Source: Paraburkholderia largidicola (GTDB lineage: Bacteria > Pseudomonadota > Gammaproteobacteria > Burkholderiales > Burkholderiaceae). Taken from it: a DNA stretch of 64,000 nucleotides. Position numbers and translations under genes: made by a program. Positions 42,310 through 51,355 of this stretch are shown here, piece by piece. Below the pieces are notes generated by a model. That model saw nothing but the letters and a program-made list of their open reading frames with translations, was not told the DNA's origin and searched no databases. The DNA lies in NCBI RefSeq assembly GCF_013426895.1, contig NZ_AP023175.1:1054001-1118000 (forward strand). The letters run 5' to 3'. The stretch's first letter is position 1. Each line of letters starts with the position of its first letter.

Positions 42310-42342
42310 AACACCCACGATGCACGCGGCATCGTGGGTGTT
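42310..42342. terminator. Rho-independent terminator
   Basis: A 14-bp perfect stem (42310-42323 with 42329-42342) closes an ACGCG loop. An A-run (42301-42305) reads as U on the minus strand. It serves the leftward 90-residue gene and probably the convergent efflux gene as well. Confidence 0.75.
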
Positions 42343-42369
42343 GTAAATGGCGGAAAACGGCAGCAGGCG

Positions 42370-42642
42370 TTACAGCGTCGTCTCCTGAATCGTGCCCGTA
42401 TCGAGCGCTCTTTCGATGAGCCCTTCGCTTTGCACCTTGCGGATCGCGTCGGCGACGAGCGTTTCCGGCTGTTCGATTTCCGCCTTGATCGAGCTGATCA
42501 ATCCGGCTGCATCGAGGATCACCAGCGTTTCGGCCGTATCGGCCCGGCTGATGATCACACGATGCGGCGTCGGCCCTTCGCCGAGGCTCGCGCAAAACTG
42601 CATGACCGTGCCGTTGATCGTTTGGTCAAAAGCTTGAATCAT
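42370..42642 (-). CDS. Uncharacterised 90-residue protein
   Basis: A small soluble protein that I do not recognise. It has a short strand-rich N-terminus (MIQAFDQTINGTVMQFCASL), then HRVIISRADTAETLVILDAA, and a helical C-terminal half (LVADAIRKVQSEGLIERAL). The ATG at 42642 has the strong ribosome site AAGGAGC and the terminator at 42310-42342 follows the gene, so it is a real, independently transcribed gene. No signal peptide, transmembrane helix or cysteine pair is seen. It is co-directional with the DoxX gene 138 bases upstream, and could share a transcript with it. Confidence 0.7.
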   Translation of the reverse strand: MIQAFDQTINGTVMQFCASLGEGPTPHRVIISRADTAETLVILDAAGLISSIKAEIEQPETLVADAIRKVQSEGLIERALDTGTIQETTL

Positions 42643-42780
42643 CGCGTGCTCCTTGTAGTCGAATTGGCTTGCCAAACGTCGATGGTGCACGAATGATGCC
42701 CGCTCTTGCGGCGGCGTCGCAACAGAGGGCCCGCTTATTGCCGCTTTCGTGCTGATCTCGTGCCGCTGCGCGGGCAACGA

Positions 42781-43218
42781 TCACAGGCTGCTGCCCAGGC
42801 CGCCGCGCGGCGCGCGCGCGCCGTCGACGCTGATGCGCCCCGCGCCCGTGACGAACAGCAGGAGAAATCCGCCCGCGATGCCGACGTTTTTCCAGAAATG
42901 GATGATCATGTCGCGCTGCAAGGTCGCGTCGGTGATGTTCCAGAAGTCGTGTCCGAGGACGGCCGTCGCGATGGTGTAAGCAGCCATGAACAGGCCGAGC
43001 GCGCGGATCCTGAAGCCGACCACGAGGAAAAGTCCGCCGAGCACCTCGACGGCCGTCGCAACCGGCGCGGCGACCTGCACGAACGGCACGCCCTTCGAAT
43101 GCAGATACCCGACGAAGCCCGCATAGCCGAGCAGCTTCATCACGCCGCCCCAGAGGAACAGCACGGCAAGCGCGAGGCGGGCAAGAAGAATTACGCCGGA
43201 ATCGACGGGACGCGTCAT
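42781..43218 (-). CDS. DoxX-family membrane protein
   Basis: A 145-residue four-helix membrane protein of the DoxX family. The first helix holds LLARLALAVLFLWGGVMKLLGYAGFVGYL, and the second is VEVLGGLFLVVG; both match the family. The two further helices lie at about 75-95 and 105-125 (KNVGIAGGFLLLFVTGAG). DoxX proteins are often stress-related or act with oxidoreductases, but a uniform function is not known. An AGGAG ribosome site precedes the ATG at 43218. It is divergent from the DeoR-type regulator gene at 43530. Confidence 0.87.
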   Translation of the reverse strand: MTRPVDSGVILLARLALAVLFLWGGVMKLLGYAGFVGYLHSKGVPFVQVAAPVATAVEVLGGLFLVVGFRIRALGLFMAAYTIATAVLGHDFWNITDATLQRDMIIHFWKNVGIAGGFLLLFVTGAGRISVDGARAPRGGLGSSL

Positions 43219-43529
43219 GGATGTGGCTCCTGATTTGAATTAAGCAGAAGACCGGGCCGCACGTCATCAGTTCCCGGGCGCTCAAGTCAGAATAAGTGGA
43301 ATGGCCCGCTTTTCCAAGCAATCGACATAGGCCAAATCTGCCGCATTCCGAGTTTGCGTCACCTCGATGCGGACACCGACGTCGACACGGACGCGATGTC
43401 GGGGAATGCCCGTAAATTGAGCAAATTCACCAGCCTGTGCATGCGCAGCTTTGTTATAATCTTCTCAGGAAATCGAACAAAATCTAACGCGCCAACTCGG
43501 CTCAACATCGCGTTGAAGAGACCATCCCC
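43219..43529. promoter_or_regulatory. Divergent region with extended -10 promoter of the DeoR gene
   Basis: About 310 bases between the DoxX and DeoR genes. An extended -10 element, TGTTATAAT (43452-43460), is 70 bases before the DeoR start; no good -35 is needed or visible. Right after it, AATCGAACAAAATC (43470-43483) resembles A-rich DeoR/GlpR half-sites and may be an autoregulatory site. Confidence 0.5.
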
Positions 43530-44261
43530 ATGCTGAAAACTGAACGTCTGCGCATGCTCGCCGATGCGCTGGCCAAACAGAGCGTGATGCGCCTGCGCGA
43601 CGCGGCGACGTTACTGGGCGTATCGGAGATGACGGTACGCCGGGACATTGCTGCGAGCCCGGGGCATTTTACGTATCTGGGCGGTTATATCGTCAGCGCG
43701 ACGGACGTGCCGAACACGGCTGGCTATTCGCTGGAGCAGGAAAAGGACCATTTCGCGCAGGCCAAGGCGGAGGCATCGGCTGTGGCGGCGAAGCTGATCG
43801 TGAACAACGAGACGCTATTCATCGACTGCGGGACGACGCTCACTACGCTCGCGCGGCTGATTCCCAACGATCTGCATGTGACGATTGTCTGCTATTCGCT
43901 GAATGTAGCGGAGATTTTGCGGCGCAAGCCTAATGTGCGGATGATTCTTCTGGGCGGTGTATATGTGCCGTCGTCGGATTCGTTTTCGGGCGAGGAAAGC
44001 ATCGAGGTGCTTCGGCGCATGGGGATCAACAAGGCGTTTATTTCCGCCGGCGGCGTTGATGATGCGCACGGTGTGACGTGCTGGAATTTTCATGAAGTCG
44101 CGCTTAAACAGGCCGCGATGGCGGCGGCTGTCGAGAGTCATCTCGTGGTTGATAGCAGCAAGTTTGGTGTTGTTAAGGCGGTTCGGTTCTCGAAGGTCGA
44201 GGAGTTTGCTTCGATCATTACCGAGAAGGGGCAGGTGGTTGCCGCGAAGCGGAAGGGTTAG
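43530..44261 (+). CDS. DeoR/GlpR-family transcriptional regulator
   Basis: A 243-residue DeoR-family repressor. The helix-turn-helix is near the start (LRMLADALAKQSVMRLRDAA and VSEMTVRRDIAASPG). The sugar-phosphate-sensing domain follows, with LFIDCGTTLTTLARLIPNDL, RRKPNVRMILLGGVYVP and the VVDSSKFGVVKAVRFS segment near the end. It faces the sugar operon across palindromic element B and is the natural candidate to repress it, with deoxyribose phosphate or a similar sugar phosphate as inducer. The last third of the gene has unusual GTT, TTT and TTG codons, which begin well before the element. The promoter is the extended -10 at 43452. Confidence 0.88.
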   Translation: MLKTERLRMLADALAKQSVMRLRDAATLLGVSEMTVRRDIAASPGHFTYLGGYIVSATDVPNTAGYSLEQEKDHFAQAKAEASAVAAKLIVNNETLFIDCGTTLTTLARLIPNDLHVTIVCYSLNVAEILRRKPNVRMILLGGVYVPSSDSFSGEESIEVLRRMGINKAFISAGGVDDAHGVTCWNFHEVALKQAAMAAAVESHLVVDSSKFGVVKAVRFSKVEEFASIITEKGQVVAAKRKG

Positions 44262-44292
44262 GTTTTTTGTCTGTCTTGCGATGCTCGGGTAT

Positions 44293-44986
44293 TTTGCTTT
44301 TGCTTTGGCTTTGCGCTGGCGTCCGCGTGATGTTATTGGTTTGCTAGCGTTGCCCCTGTGCGGGGCGGCACCTACTTTTCTTTGCCGCCGCAAAGAAAAG
44401 TAGGCAAAAGAAAGCGGCTCACACCGCCAGTTCTTGTATTTGCCTGAGGGCCCCCAACGGTTCTTACGCTTCACACGGCAACGCACCTGTTCGCGTTCGT
44501 TGCCAACGTTCTCTCTGTACGCCTCACCCGCTTCGCGCGCCCGCATTACCGAATGCCGCGCCAGATAGTCCACCGCCGCCCAGGTGGCAAACAGTGTGTA
44601 GGCCAAAGTACTCCACACGCCTCACTTCGGACCGATAGCGCATGCGCTCCACCTGTAAGAGCGCTAACTTCTACGTCGCGACAACCTGCACACAGTTTGC
44701 CACCTGGGCGGCACATACCATTCGCTGCCGTCTGCCGTTGTATGGGTGCCTGAAGCGGGTGATGCGATCATTCGAAGCGTTGGCAACGAGCACTAACCAG
44801 GGCACTGCCGTGTGAAGGATGGGGACGTTGGGGGCCCGTGGATAGGAACAAGCACTGGCGGTGTGAGCCGCTTTCTTTTGCCTACTTTTCTTTGCGGCGG
44901 CAAAGAAAAGTAGGTGCCGCCCCGCACAGGGGCGACGCTTGCAGACCAATAACATCACGCGGACGCCGGCGCAAAACAAAAGCAAA
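44293..44986. repeat. 694-bp imperfect palindromic element, copy B
   Basis: Same architecture as copy A (30124-30817): ends that are reverse complements over about 130 bases, two hairpin palindromes (TACTTTTCTTTGC, CGCC, GCAAAGAAAAGTA) at about 44372-44401 and 44882-44911, and paired inner arms. The B arms contain CCGCCCAGGTGGCAAACAG with GTTTGCCACCTGGGCGG, and CCAACGGTTC with the matching right arm. Similarity between A and B is high in the arms and lower in the centre. It fills the gap between the DeoR gene and the end of a convergent permease gene. Flanking homology extends to about 45010 (CAGCGTCGCA and ACAAC). Confidence 0.85.
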
Positions 44987-45013
44987 CCACCCCAGCGTCG
45001 CAAACAACAACCA

Positions 45014-46060
45014 CTAACCCTTCCGCTGAAGAGCAAACAACGTCCCAGCAATCAAAATAAACGCCCCGATAATAACCTTCTGCCAGGTACTCGGCACCCC
45101 AACAAGAATAAGCACGCTATTAATGAGCGTAACGAGCACGACCCCAAGCAAAGTACCAACAACAGTCCCCGTCCCACCAGTAATCCGGGCCCCGCCCAGA
45201 ATCACCGCAGCGATCACATCGAGTTCAGTGCCGACAAGATCAAAAGGATTGGCCAACCGGTTATTCGACACATGCAGGATGCCTGCAATTCCCGCCAGCA
45301 TCCCCGTATAACCAAACACAAAAAGATGAATAGCCCGCAGGTTATAACCAAGCCGCTCGGCAATAGCAAGCGAACCACCCATGGCATAAACCCCACGCCC
45401 CATCATCGTGCGATTCAGCAGCCACCACGTGACAACAGATGCAATCACAAGCGCCAACACAGAAGCCGGCAACACCGCCCTTAACCCATCGGCAGTGTGA
45501 TAAAAGAACAGCGGAATACGCCCAAAATGATCCATGCTGTGCGGAATGTTCATAAAGAACGTCGTGCCGATAAACGTCAGCAAAATCCCGCGATACAAGT
45601 ACTGCGTACCAATCGTCACGATCAGCGAAGGCGCCTTCAGCCGGTGCACCAGCACACCATTGATCACCCCAAGCACAATGCCGCCCAGCGCGCCAACGAC
45701 AAGAATCAACGCAAACGGCGCGTCCGGCCACCACGCAAACACAGCCTTGGTAATCGCATACATGGTGAGCGCGCCGATCGCCGTGAACGACACATCGATA
45801 CCACCCGACGCGAGCACCACGAGCGTCCCAAGCGCGAACAGCGACATCGTCGTCGCCGAATGCAGCAGATCGAACAGCGTCGCAAGCTGAAAGAAGCGCG
45901 GATTGATCGCACCGACGATCACACACGTCACGACGATCAGCGCCGTCGTGAACCACTCCGGGTTGCGCGAGAACTTCGCGCGCCACGTGGGCGGCTTCAC
46001 CTCGGGCGCGATTTCGACGACGTTGGGGGTAGTCACAGTCCGGTCCATGATAGACGACAT
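45014..46060 (-). CDS. Sugar ABC transporter permease, second of the pair
   Basis: A 348-residue permease of the RbsC/LsrD-like family. After a cytoplasmic start (about 30 residues) come 9-10 helices, with VVLASGGIDVSFTAIGALTM and the ATPase loop AMGGSLAIAERLGYNLRAIH, then VILGGARITGGTGTVVGTLL. It is the last of eight co-directional genes and follows the ATPase gene by one base. Its last third uses many GTT, ATT, CTT codons, quite unlike its first third. The operon has a second permease (48787), so the transporter probably has a heterodimeric channel. Confidence 0.87.
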   Translation of the reverse strand: MSSIMDRTVTTPNVVEIAPEVKPPTWRAKFSRNPEWFTTALIVVTCVIVGAINPRFFQLATLFDLLHSATTMSLFALGTLVVLASGGIDVSFTAIGALTMYAITKAVFAWWPDAPFALILVVGALGGIVLGVINGVLVHRLKAPSLIVTIGTQYLYRGILLTFIGTTFFMNIPHSMDHFGRIPLFFYHTADGLRAVLPASVLALVIASVVTWWLLNRTMMGRGVYAMGGSLAIAERLGYNLRAIHLFVFGYTGMLAGIAGILHVSNNRLANPFDLVGTELDVIAAVILGGARITGGTGTVVGTLLGVVLVTLINSVLILVGVPSTWQKVIIGAFILIAGTLFALQRKG

Positions 46061-46061
46061 C

Positions 46062-47594
46062 TTATGCAGCCTCTGACAGCAGAGCGTGATACAGCTCCGC
46101 TTCGTTCAACTGATCCGCGCGATACTGGCTCGCCACGCGGCCTTTCTTCATCATCAGAATGCGATCGCAATTCTGCAGCAGCTCGGGCAAGTCATCGCTG
46201 ATCAGAATGATGCCGATGCCGCGCTGCGACAGCTTCTGCATGATCCGGTAAATGATGTCCTTCGAGCCGACATCCACGCCAACCGTCGGCCCATGCAGGA
46301 TCAGCACCCGTGGATCAATCGCGAGCCAGCGCCCAATCAGCACACGCTGCTGGTTGCCGCCCGACAGCGACTGCACCGGCTTGTCGACGCCCGGCGTCGC
46401 GATCTGCAAGTCCTTCACGGTCTGCTCGGCAAGCTGCTGCGAGCGCGCGCGATCGACCTGTCCAAAGCGATCGCGCAAGCTCGAAATCATCGCGGTGATC
46501 ACGTTGTCGCGAATCGACTTGTCCAGAAATAGCCCTTCGTTCAGGCGGTCTTCGGGCACATAGCCGATCCGATGATCCTTCGCGTCCGACGGCGTGCGCA
46601 ATACAACGTGCCTGCCTTCGAGCGTCACCGTGCCGCTCTCCGCCGGCGCAACGCCCGCCAGCGCGCGCGCCAGTTCGTTACGGCCCGAATCGAGCAGCCC
46701 CGTCACGCCGAGAATCTCTCCGCGATGCAGCGCGAACGACACATCGCGGAACTGCGCGCCGCGCGTGTAGCCCTTCACATCGAGCACGACTTCCGTACCG
46801 ACTTCGCCTTCACGATACCGCTCGCTCGACAGATGACGGCCTGTCATCAGCTCGCTGATCTGCGTTTTCGTGTAATCGGCAATCGGGCCTTGCGCCATCT
46901 TCTGGCCGTCGCGCAACACGATCACTTCGCCGCCGATCGCATAGCACTCGTCGAGCTTATGGCTCACGAACAGCACAGTCACGCCCTGCGCGCGCAGATT
47001 GCCGAGCACGGCGATCAGGTTGTCCACTTCCTTTTGCGTGAGCGAGGTGGTCGGCTCGTCCATGATGACGAACTTCGCTTCGCTCGCAATCGCGCGCGCA
47101 ATCGCCACGAGCTGCCGCGTCGCGAGCGGCAACTGTTCGATCAGCGTCGACTGGAATTCGGGATCGCCGGGCAAACCCACGGCTTCGAGCGCTTTCGCCG
47201 CGGTGCGCGCGAGCGCCTTGCGGTCGAACGTGCGCGTGAGGCGCCCGTTGTGCTCCGCAAGTTCCGACGTCAGCGCAACGTTTTCGGCGACGCTCATGTT
47301 CGGCAGCAGCGACAGGTCCTGATAGACCGTCTCGATGCCCGCCGCCAGCGATTCGAGCGCCGAAAGCCGCGCGTGCGAAACGCCTTCGATGATCAACTCG
47401 CCTTCATCGGGCGGCTGCGCGCCGGAGATGATCTTGATGAGCGTGCTCTTGCCGCAGCCGTTTTCACCGAGCAGGTGATAGATCTGCCCGCGATCGAAAG
47501 ACAGGCTCACGCCGCGCAACGCATGCACGCCCGTGAACCGCTTGTGTACGCCGACCACCTGCAGGAACGGCGTGGAGGAAACGTTTTGATTCAT
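46062..47594 (-). CDS. Sugar ABC transporter ATPase with two nucleotide-binding domains
   Basis: A 510-residue double ATPase of the RbsA/LsrA class. The first domain (1-240) has the Walker A motif LLGENGCGKSTLIKI, the signature region ATRQLVAIARAIASEAKFVI and Walker B MDEPTTSLTQ. The second domain (about 265-505) has a degenerate Walker A (GVTGLLDSGRNELARAL) and a good signature SLSGGNQQRVLIGRWL with LHGPTVGVDVG, so it keeps the usual asymmetric layout. The gene is 79 bases after the binding protein and one base before the last permease. It drives uptake of the operon's sugar. Confidence 0.9.
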   Translation of the reverse strand: MNQNVSSTPFLQVVGVHKRFTGVHALRGVSLSFDRGQIYHLLGENGCGKSTLIKIISGAQPPDEGELIIEGVSHARLSALESLAAGIETVYQDLSLLPNMSVAENVALTSELAEHNGRLTRTFDRKALARTAAKALEAVGLPGDPEFQSTLIEQLPLATRQLVAIARAIASEAKFVIMDEPTTSLTQKEVDNLIAVLGNLRAQGVTVLFVSHKLDECYAIGGEVIVLRDGQKMAQGPIADYTKTQISELMTGRHLSSERYREGEVGTEVVLDVKGYTRGAQFRDVSFALHRGEILGVTGLLDSGRNELARALAGVAPAESGTVTLEGRHVVLRTPSDAKDHRIGYVPEDRLNEGLFLDKSIRDNVITAMISSLRDRFGQVDRARSQQLAEQTVKDLQIATPGVDKPVQSLSGGNQQRVLIGRWLAIDPRVLILHGPTVGVDVGSKDIIYRIMQKLSQRGIGIILISDDLPELLQNCDRILMMKKGRVASQYRADQLNEAELYHALLSEAA

Positions 47595-47673
47595 GCTGAA
47601 AAGCCGTGCTCCAGATGAATATCGAAGCGTGCGGGCGCTCGCTAGCGAAAGCCCGCACGCGGTGATGCCACGA

Positions 47674-48678
47674 TCAGAAGTTGTATTGCTTGTAGTTCGT
47701 CTTGTCGACGTTCACCCAGCCCTGGCCGCGCACGATGATGCCCTTGCCCGGACCCTTCTCGACCGTCACCTTCGTGTAGCCCGGAATGCCGAGATCCGCG
47801 CCGTTCTGCACGGTCTTGCCTTCGACCAGCATCTGCGCAACCTTGTTCATCGCGAGACCGGCCTGTTTCGGATCCCAGAACGCGATGCCGTTCACCGCGC
47901 CGCTTTCGAGGAACTTGCCCGCTTCCGTCGGCAGACCCGTGCCGTAGACGCAGATCTTGCCTTGCATGCCCGCTTCTTCCACTGCGCGGCCAATGCCGAT
48001 CACGTCCAGCGACGACGAACCCTGGAAGCCCTTCAGGTCGGGGTGCTTGCGCAGCACTTCCTTCGCCACTTCATACGCCTTCTCGCCGTCGTTGTTCGTT
48101 TCGAGCTTCGGCTCGACGAGATTCAGCTTCGGGTACTTGGCCTTCGCGTTGTTGATGCCGCCGTCGGCCCATTGCACCTGCGAGCGGCTGCCGAGCGAGC
48201 CGACCAGCACGGCCCACTTGCCGTCCTGATGCATGCACGACGCGAGGCGCTCGTTCAGGCCCGCGCCGTACGCGGAGTTGTCGAAGGCTTCGATGTCGAC
48301 CATCGTGTTCTTCGCGTTGTCCGCTTCATGCGTGACGACCTTGATGCCGCGATCCATCGCCTTCTTCAGCGCGGGTTCGAGCGTCGGCGGATCGTACGGA
48401 ACGACGGCGATGGCCGTCACTTTCTTCGCGATCAGGTCTTCGATGATCTTGAGCTGCTGCGCGGCGTCGGCGCGGCCCGGGCCCGTCTGATACGCCTGCA
48501 CGCCGGGGTTGTCCTTCGCGAACTCCTTGACGCCTTCGTCCATCCGGTTGAACCAGTTGATGCCCGTGACCTTGACGACCGTGACGATCGTTTCGTTGGT
48601 CGCGGCTTGCGCGGCGGCGATCACGCCCAGCGCGAGTGCGCCCGTTGCAAGGGCGGCGCTCAGTCGGGTCAGTTTCAT
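47674..48678 (-). CDS. Sugar ABC transporter substrate-binding protein
   Basis: A 334-residue periplasmic binding protein of the peripla_BP_4 class (RhaS/LsrB-like). The signal peptide is MKLTRLSAALATGALALGVI and cleavage is near AQA. The mature part opens VTVVKVTGINWFNRMDEGVK and has the binding-site segments AIAVVPYDPPTLEPALKKAM and VVTHEADNAK, typical of LsrB-like ligand contacts, with CVYGTGLPTEAGKFL further on. The ligand cannot be read directly; the neighbouring deoC and kinase point to deoxyribose or a deoxyribose-like sugar. It lies 108 bases after the upstream permease gene and may be separately enhanced. Confidence 0.87.
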   Translation of the reverse strand: MKLTRLSAALATGALALGVIAAAQAATNETIVTVVKVTGINWFNRMDEGVKEFAKDNPGVQAYQTGPGRADAAQQLKIIEDLIAKKVTAIAVVPYDPPTLEPALKKAMDRGIKVVTHEADNAKNTMVDIEAFDNSAYGAGLNERLASCMHQDGKWAVLVGSLGSRSQVQWADGGINNAKAKYPKLNLVEPKLETNNDGEKAYEVAKEVLRKHPDLKGFQGSSSLDVIGIGRAVEEAGMQGKICVYGTGLPTEAGKFLESGAVNGIAFWDPKQAGLAMNKVAQMLVEGKTVQNGADLGIPGYTKVTVEKGPGKGIIVRGQGWVNVDKTNYKQYNF

Positions 48679-48786
48679 GCGTTTGTCTCCGTTGCCTTTA
48701 GTGATGTAGTCATGAGTTGGTGTCGCCCCTTCATATGCACGCGGAAATCCAGGGCCCCGATGTCCGCTGAAACCATCGCTGCAGCG

Positions 48787-49806
48787 CTAACGCCTCTGAT
48801 TCGGCTGCGCGAAACCGAAGATCGCACGCACCCGCTCGCCGCCCGCAAACGCGAGCGATGCCAGCAGCAGGAAACCCCACGCGCAATCACCGAAGAACTG
48901 CGACACGCCGAGCAGATTGAAGAAGCTCGACAGGAACTGAAGCACCGTCGCCGCGAAAAACACGCAGACGATGCGACCATAACCGCCCGCGGGATTCACG
49001 CCGCCCATCACGGCAATCAGGATCGCGATCAGCAGATACGAATTGCCGTAGTCCCACTTCGCGCTCGACGTGTGCGTGACGCTGATGAGCCCCGCAAGCG
49101 ACGCGAGGATGCCGCACATCATGTACGTGAGAATCAGCATCCGCGCGCGCGGAATACCCGTGTAGAACGCGGCTTTCGGATTCGTGCCCATCAGGTACAG
49201 GCGCAAGCCGAACGGGCTGCGCCGCAGCAGCCAGCCGAGCACGACGACAGCCGCAATGAAAATGACGAATGAAACGGGCACCTGGAACCACGTGCCATTG
49301 CCGATATCCGACAGCGGCTCGACATAATCGACGTGCACCGACGCGCCGTTGCTCAACACGACGGCACAACCCGTGAACAGCAGCTGCGTGCCGAGCGTGC
49401 AGAGAATCGGCGTGAGGCGCAAACGGGCGATCACGACGCCGTTCACCAGCCCGCCAATCGCACCCATGACCACGACGATCGCGCAGAACACGCCCGTGTA
49501 GAGCATCGGCGAATCGTCGCCGCTGATGAACTTCGGCACGACCAGCGCCGCGACCATGCCCGACAGGTTCGCCAGCCCGACGCCTGACAGATCGATGCCG
49601 CCGTTGCCCGATACCATCGACAGCATGATGCCGAGCGCGAGCAAGCCGAGTTCAGGCAACTGGCCGCCCATCGACTGAAGGTTGTCGAGCGAAACGAACT
49701 GGCCGTGCGAGATCCATGTCGCGGCGAGCACGACGAGCACGTTCACGGCCAGCAGAAAGTTCAGTTGCCGGTCGCGAAACAGGCCGGCGGAAAGCGAGGA
49801 CTTCAT
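48787..49806 (-). CDS. Sugar ABC transporter permease, first of the pair
   Basis: A 339-residue RbsC-type permease with about 9-10 helices. Typical segments are LALGIMLSMVSGNGGIDLSG near residue 55, the ATPase-contact loop LMGTNPKAAFYTGIPRARML, and VMGGVNPAGGYGRIVCVFFA near the end. It is 50 bases after the kinase gene and precedes the binding-protein gene. With the 45014 permease it would form the heterodimeric channel; the pair of permeases and the double ATPase resemble the LsrABCD and RhaPQT layout rather than the RbsABC one. Confidence 0.88.
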   Translation of the reverse strand: MKSSLSAGLFRDRQLNFLLAVNVLVVLAATWISHGQFVSLDNLQSMGGQLPELGLLALGIMLSMVSGNGGIDLSGVGLANLSGMVAALVVPKFISGDDSPMLYTGVFCAIVVVMGAIGGLVNGVVIARLRLTPILCTLGTQLLFTGCAVVLSNGASVHVDYVEPLSDIGNGTWFQVPVSFVIFIAAVVVLGWLLRRSPFGLRLYLMGTNPKAAFYTGIPRARMLILTYMMCGILASLAGLISVTHTSSAKWDYGNSYLLIAILIAVMGGVNPAGGYGRIVCVFFAATVLQFLSSFFNLLGVSQFFGDCAWGFLLLASLAFAGGERVRAIFGFAQPNQRR

Positions 49807-49856
49807 GTCGAAACGAACTCCTTCATGCCGCGCGCCGCATCAGGCGGCGCACGCGC

Positions 49857-50825
49857 TCAATGCGTTGAAAGCGGATGACCGGCCTGCGCCAGCACTTCGT
49901 TGACTTCGGCGAGCGTCGGCATCGACGGCGCGGTGCCGGGGCGCGTCACCGAAATGCCCGCCAGCGCGCAACCAAAGCGCGTCGCTTCGACGGCATCCGC
50001 GCCGCGTGCGAGTGCCGCCGCAAAACCGCCTGTGAAACCATCGCCTGCGCCTGCCGTTTCAACGACGCGTCCACACTGGAACGCAGGCACGAACACCGAC
50101 TGCTCCGCGGAATGCAGCAACGCGCCCGCTTCGCCGAGCGTCACGATCACGTTGCGCACGCCTTTTTTCAGCAGTACGTCGGCGGCACGGCGCGCATCGT
50201 CGACATTGCTGACTTCGATGCCCGTCAGCGCGGTCGTTTCCGTTTCGTTCGGCGTGATGTAGTCGCACAACGGGAAGATGCTGTCGTCGAGCGGCAACGC
50301 GGGCGCGGGATTGAACACGGTCGTCACGCCATGCTTGCGCGCGACTTCGAGGCCGTGCTTCGCTGCCGCGACCGGTTGTTCGAGCTGCGTGACGAACACG
50401 CGCGCCGAGGCGATATCCGCTTCGATCGCGTCGACGTCGCCCGCATTCATCGTCGCTGCCGCGCCGGAAGCGACGATGATCGCGTTCTTGCCGGTGGTGT
50501 CGTCGACGAAAATATGCGCTGCGCCCGTCGAAGCACCGTCGACGACCGACGCACGCGCCGTGATGCCCTCGGCGTCCCACGTGGCTCGCGCAATCTGACC
50601 GAACGCATCGTTGCCGAGGCGCGTGCAGAACACCACGTCCGCACCCGCTCGCGCCGCCGCGACGGCCTGGTTCGAGCCCTTGCCGCCGGGGCCCATCTTG
50701 AACGCATTGCCCGCGATCGTTTCGCCGATCAGCGGCATGCGGTCCGCGCGAAACGTGAGGTCCGTCACATAGATGCCGAGAATGACGACGCGGCCTTCTT
50801 TCTGTTGCGTGGCCATCGTCGTCAT
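49857..50825 (-). CDS. PfkB-family sugar kinase (ribokinase/deoxyribokinase-like)
   Basis: A 322-residue PfkB-type sugar kinase. It begins VVILGIYVTDLTFRADRMPL with the dinucleotide-like GPGGKGSNQAVAAARAGAD (substrate-binding GG). The C-terminal ATP motif is VVETAGAGDGFTGGFAAAL, with the catalytic aspartate in AGDGF. The start overlaps the stop of the RbsD/FucU gene by four bases (ATGA at 50822-50825). It is most likely a deoxyribokinase or ribokinase that gives the 5-phosphate used by DeoC. GIYVTD instead of the usual G.NNVD at the start is unusual and may mark another sugar specificity. Confidence 0.87.
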   Translation of the reverse strand: MTTMATQQKEGRVVILGIYVTDLTFRADRMPLIGETIAGNAFKMGPGGKGSNQAVAAARAGADVVFCTRLGNDAFGQIARATWDAEGITARASVVDGASTGAAHIFVDDTTGKNAIIVASGAAATMNAGDVDAIEADIASARVFVTQLEQPVAAAKHGLEVARKHGVTTVFNPAPALPLDDSIFPLCDYITPNETETTALTGIEVSNVDDARRAADVLLKKGVRNVIVTLGEAGALLHSAEQSVFVPAFQCGRVVETAGAGDGFTGGFAAALARGADAVEATRFGCALAGISVTRPGTAPSMPTLAEVNEVLAQAGHPLSTH

Positions 50826-51286
50826 TCCTTCGGTGCGTCGGGCGCGAGCAGCACGCCCTTCTTGAAGATGAAACAGCCGTAGCCGCGCGTTTCGCCCGTG
50901 GCGATCACGCAGTAGGCCTTCTTCGCGCGCGCATAGAACGCAAAGCGCTCGATGCCGACGAACGGCACGTCGCGCCCTTCGGCCTCGTTCACTTCGGCCT
51001 GCGCTTCGCGCTGCACGGCGGGAATGGTGTTCGGCTCGCCGACCACTTCCATGCGCGAGGCAGGATCGTCGACGAACGTATCGAGCGGCAGCACCGACAG
51101 CAGCGCGCGAATCGCGCGCGGCGCATCGACGCCATCGAGCCGCAGCAGTTTGCCCGTCACGGACTCCCGCGCGACCGAGTCGCCCGGAAAGTTCGCGTCG
51201 CAAATCACCACTTCGTCACCGTGGCCCATCGCGCGCAGCGCGTGCAGCACATCGGCGTTCAACAGCGGGTCCAGATTCTTCAGCAC
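50822..51286 (-). CDS. RbsD/FucU-family sugar mutarotase
   Basis: A 154-residue enzyme of the RbsD/FucU fold, which converts sugar anomers and tautomers so that the kinase sees the right form. The pattern is LLNADVLHALRAMGHGDEVV, then ICDANFPG with the catalytic histidine-containing first segment, and the closing RGYGCFIFKKGVLL. It lies 69 bases after the double aldehyde dehydrogenase gene and overlaps the kinase start by four bases. Its length is closer to FucU (about 140) than to RbsD. It fits a reducing pentose or deoxy sugar. Confidence 0.88.
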   Translation of the reverse strand: MLKNLDPLLNADVLHALRAMGHGDEVVICDANFPGDSVARESVTGKLLRLDGVDAPRAIRALLSVLPLDTFVDDPASRMEVVGEPNTIPAVQREAQAEVNEAEGRDVPFVGIERFAFYARAKKAYCVIATGETRGYGCFIFKKGVLLAPDAPKE

Positions 51287-51355
51287 GTTGTCTCCTCCGT
51301 TATTCGGTTGGCGCGCTATCGTTCTGTCATGCCCTGTCAGGCGATCAGAACACGA

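Noticed and set aside
43815..45051. Open frames across element B on the minus strand (43815-44618, 44671-45051)
   Set aside because: They run from antisense of the DeoR gene into the element and have no ribosome site or domain.
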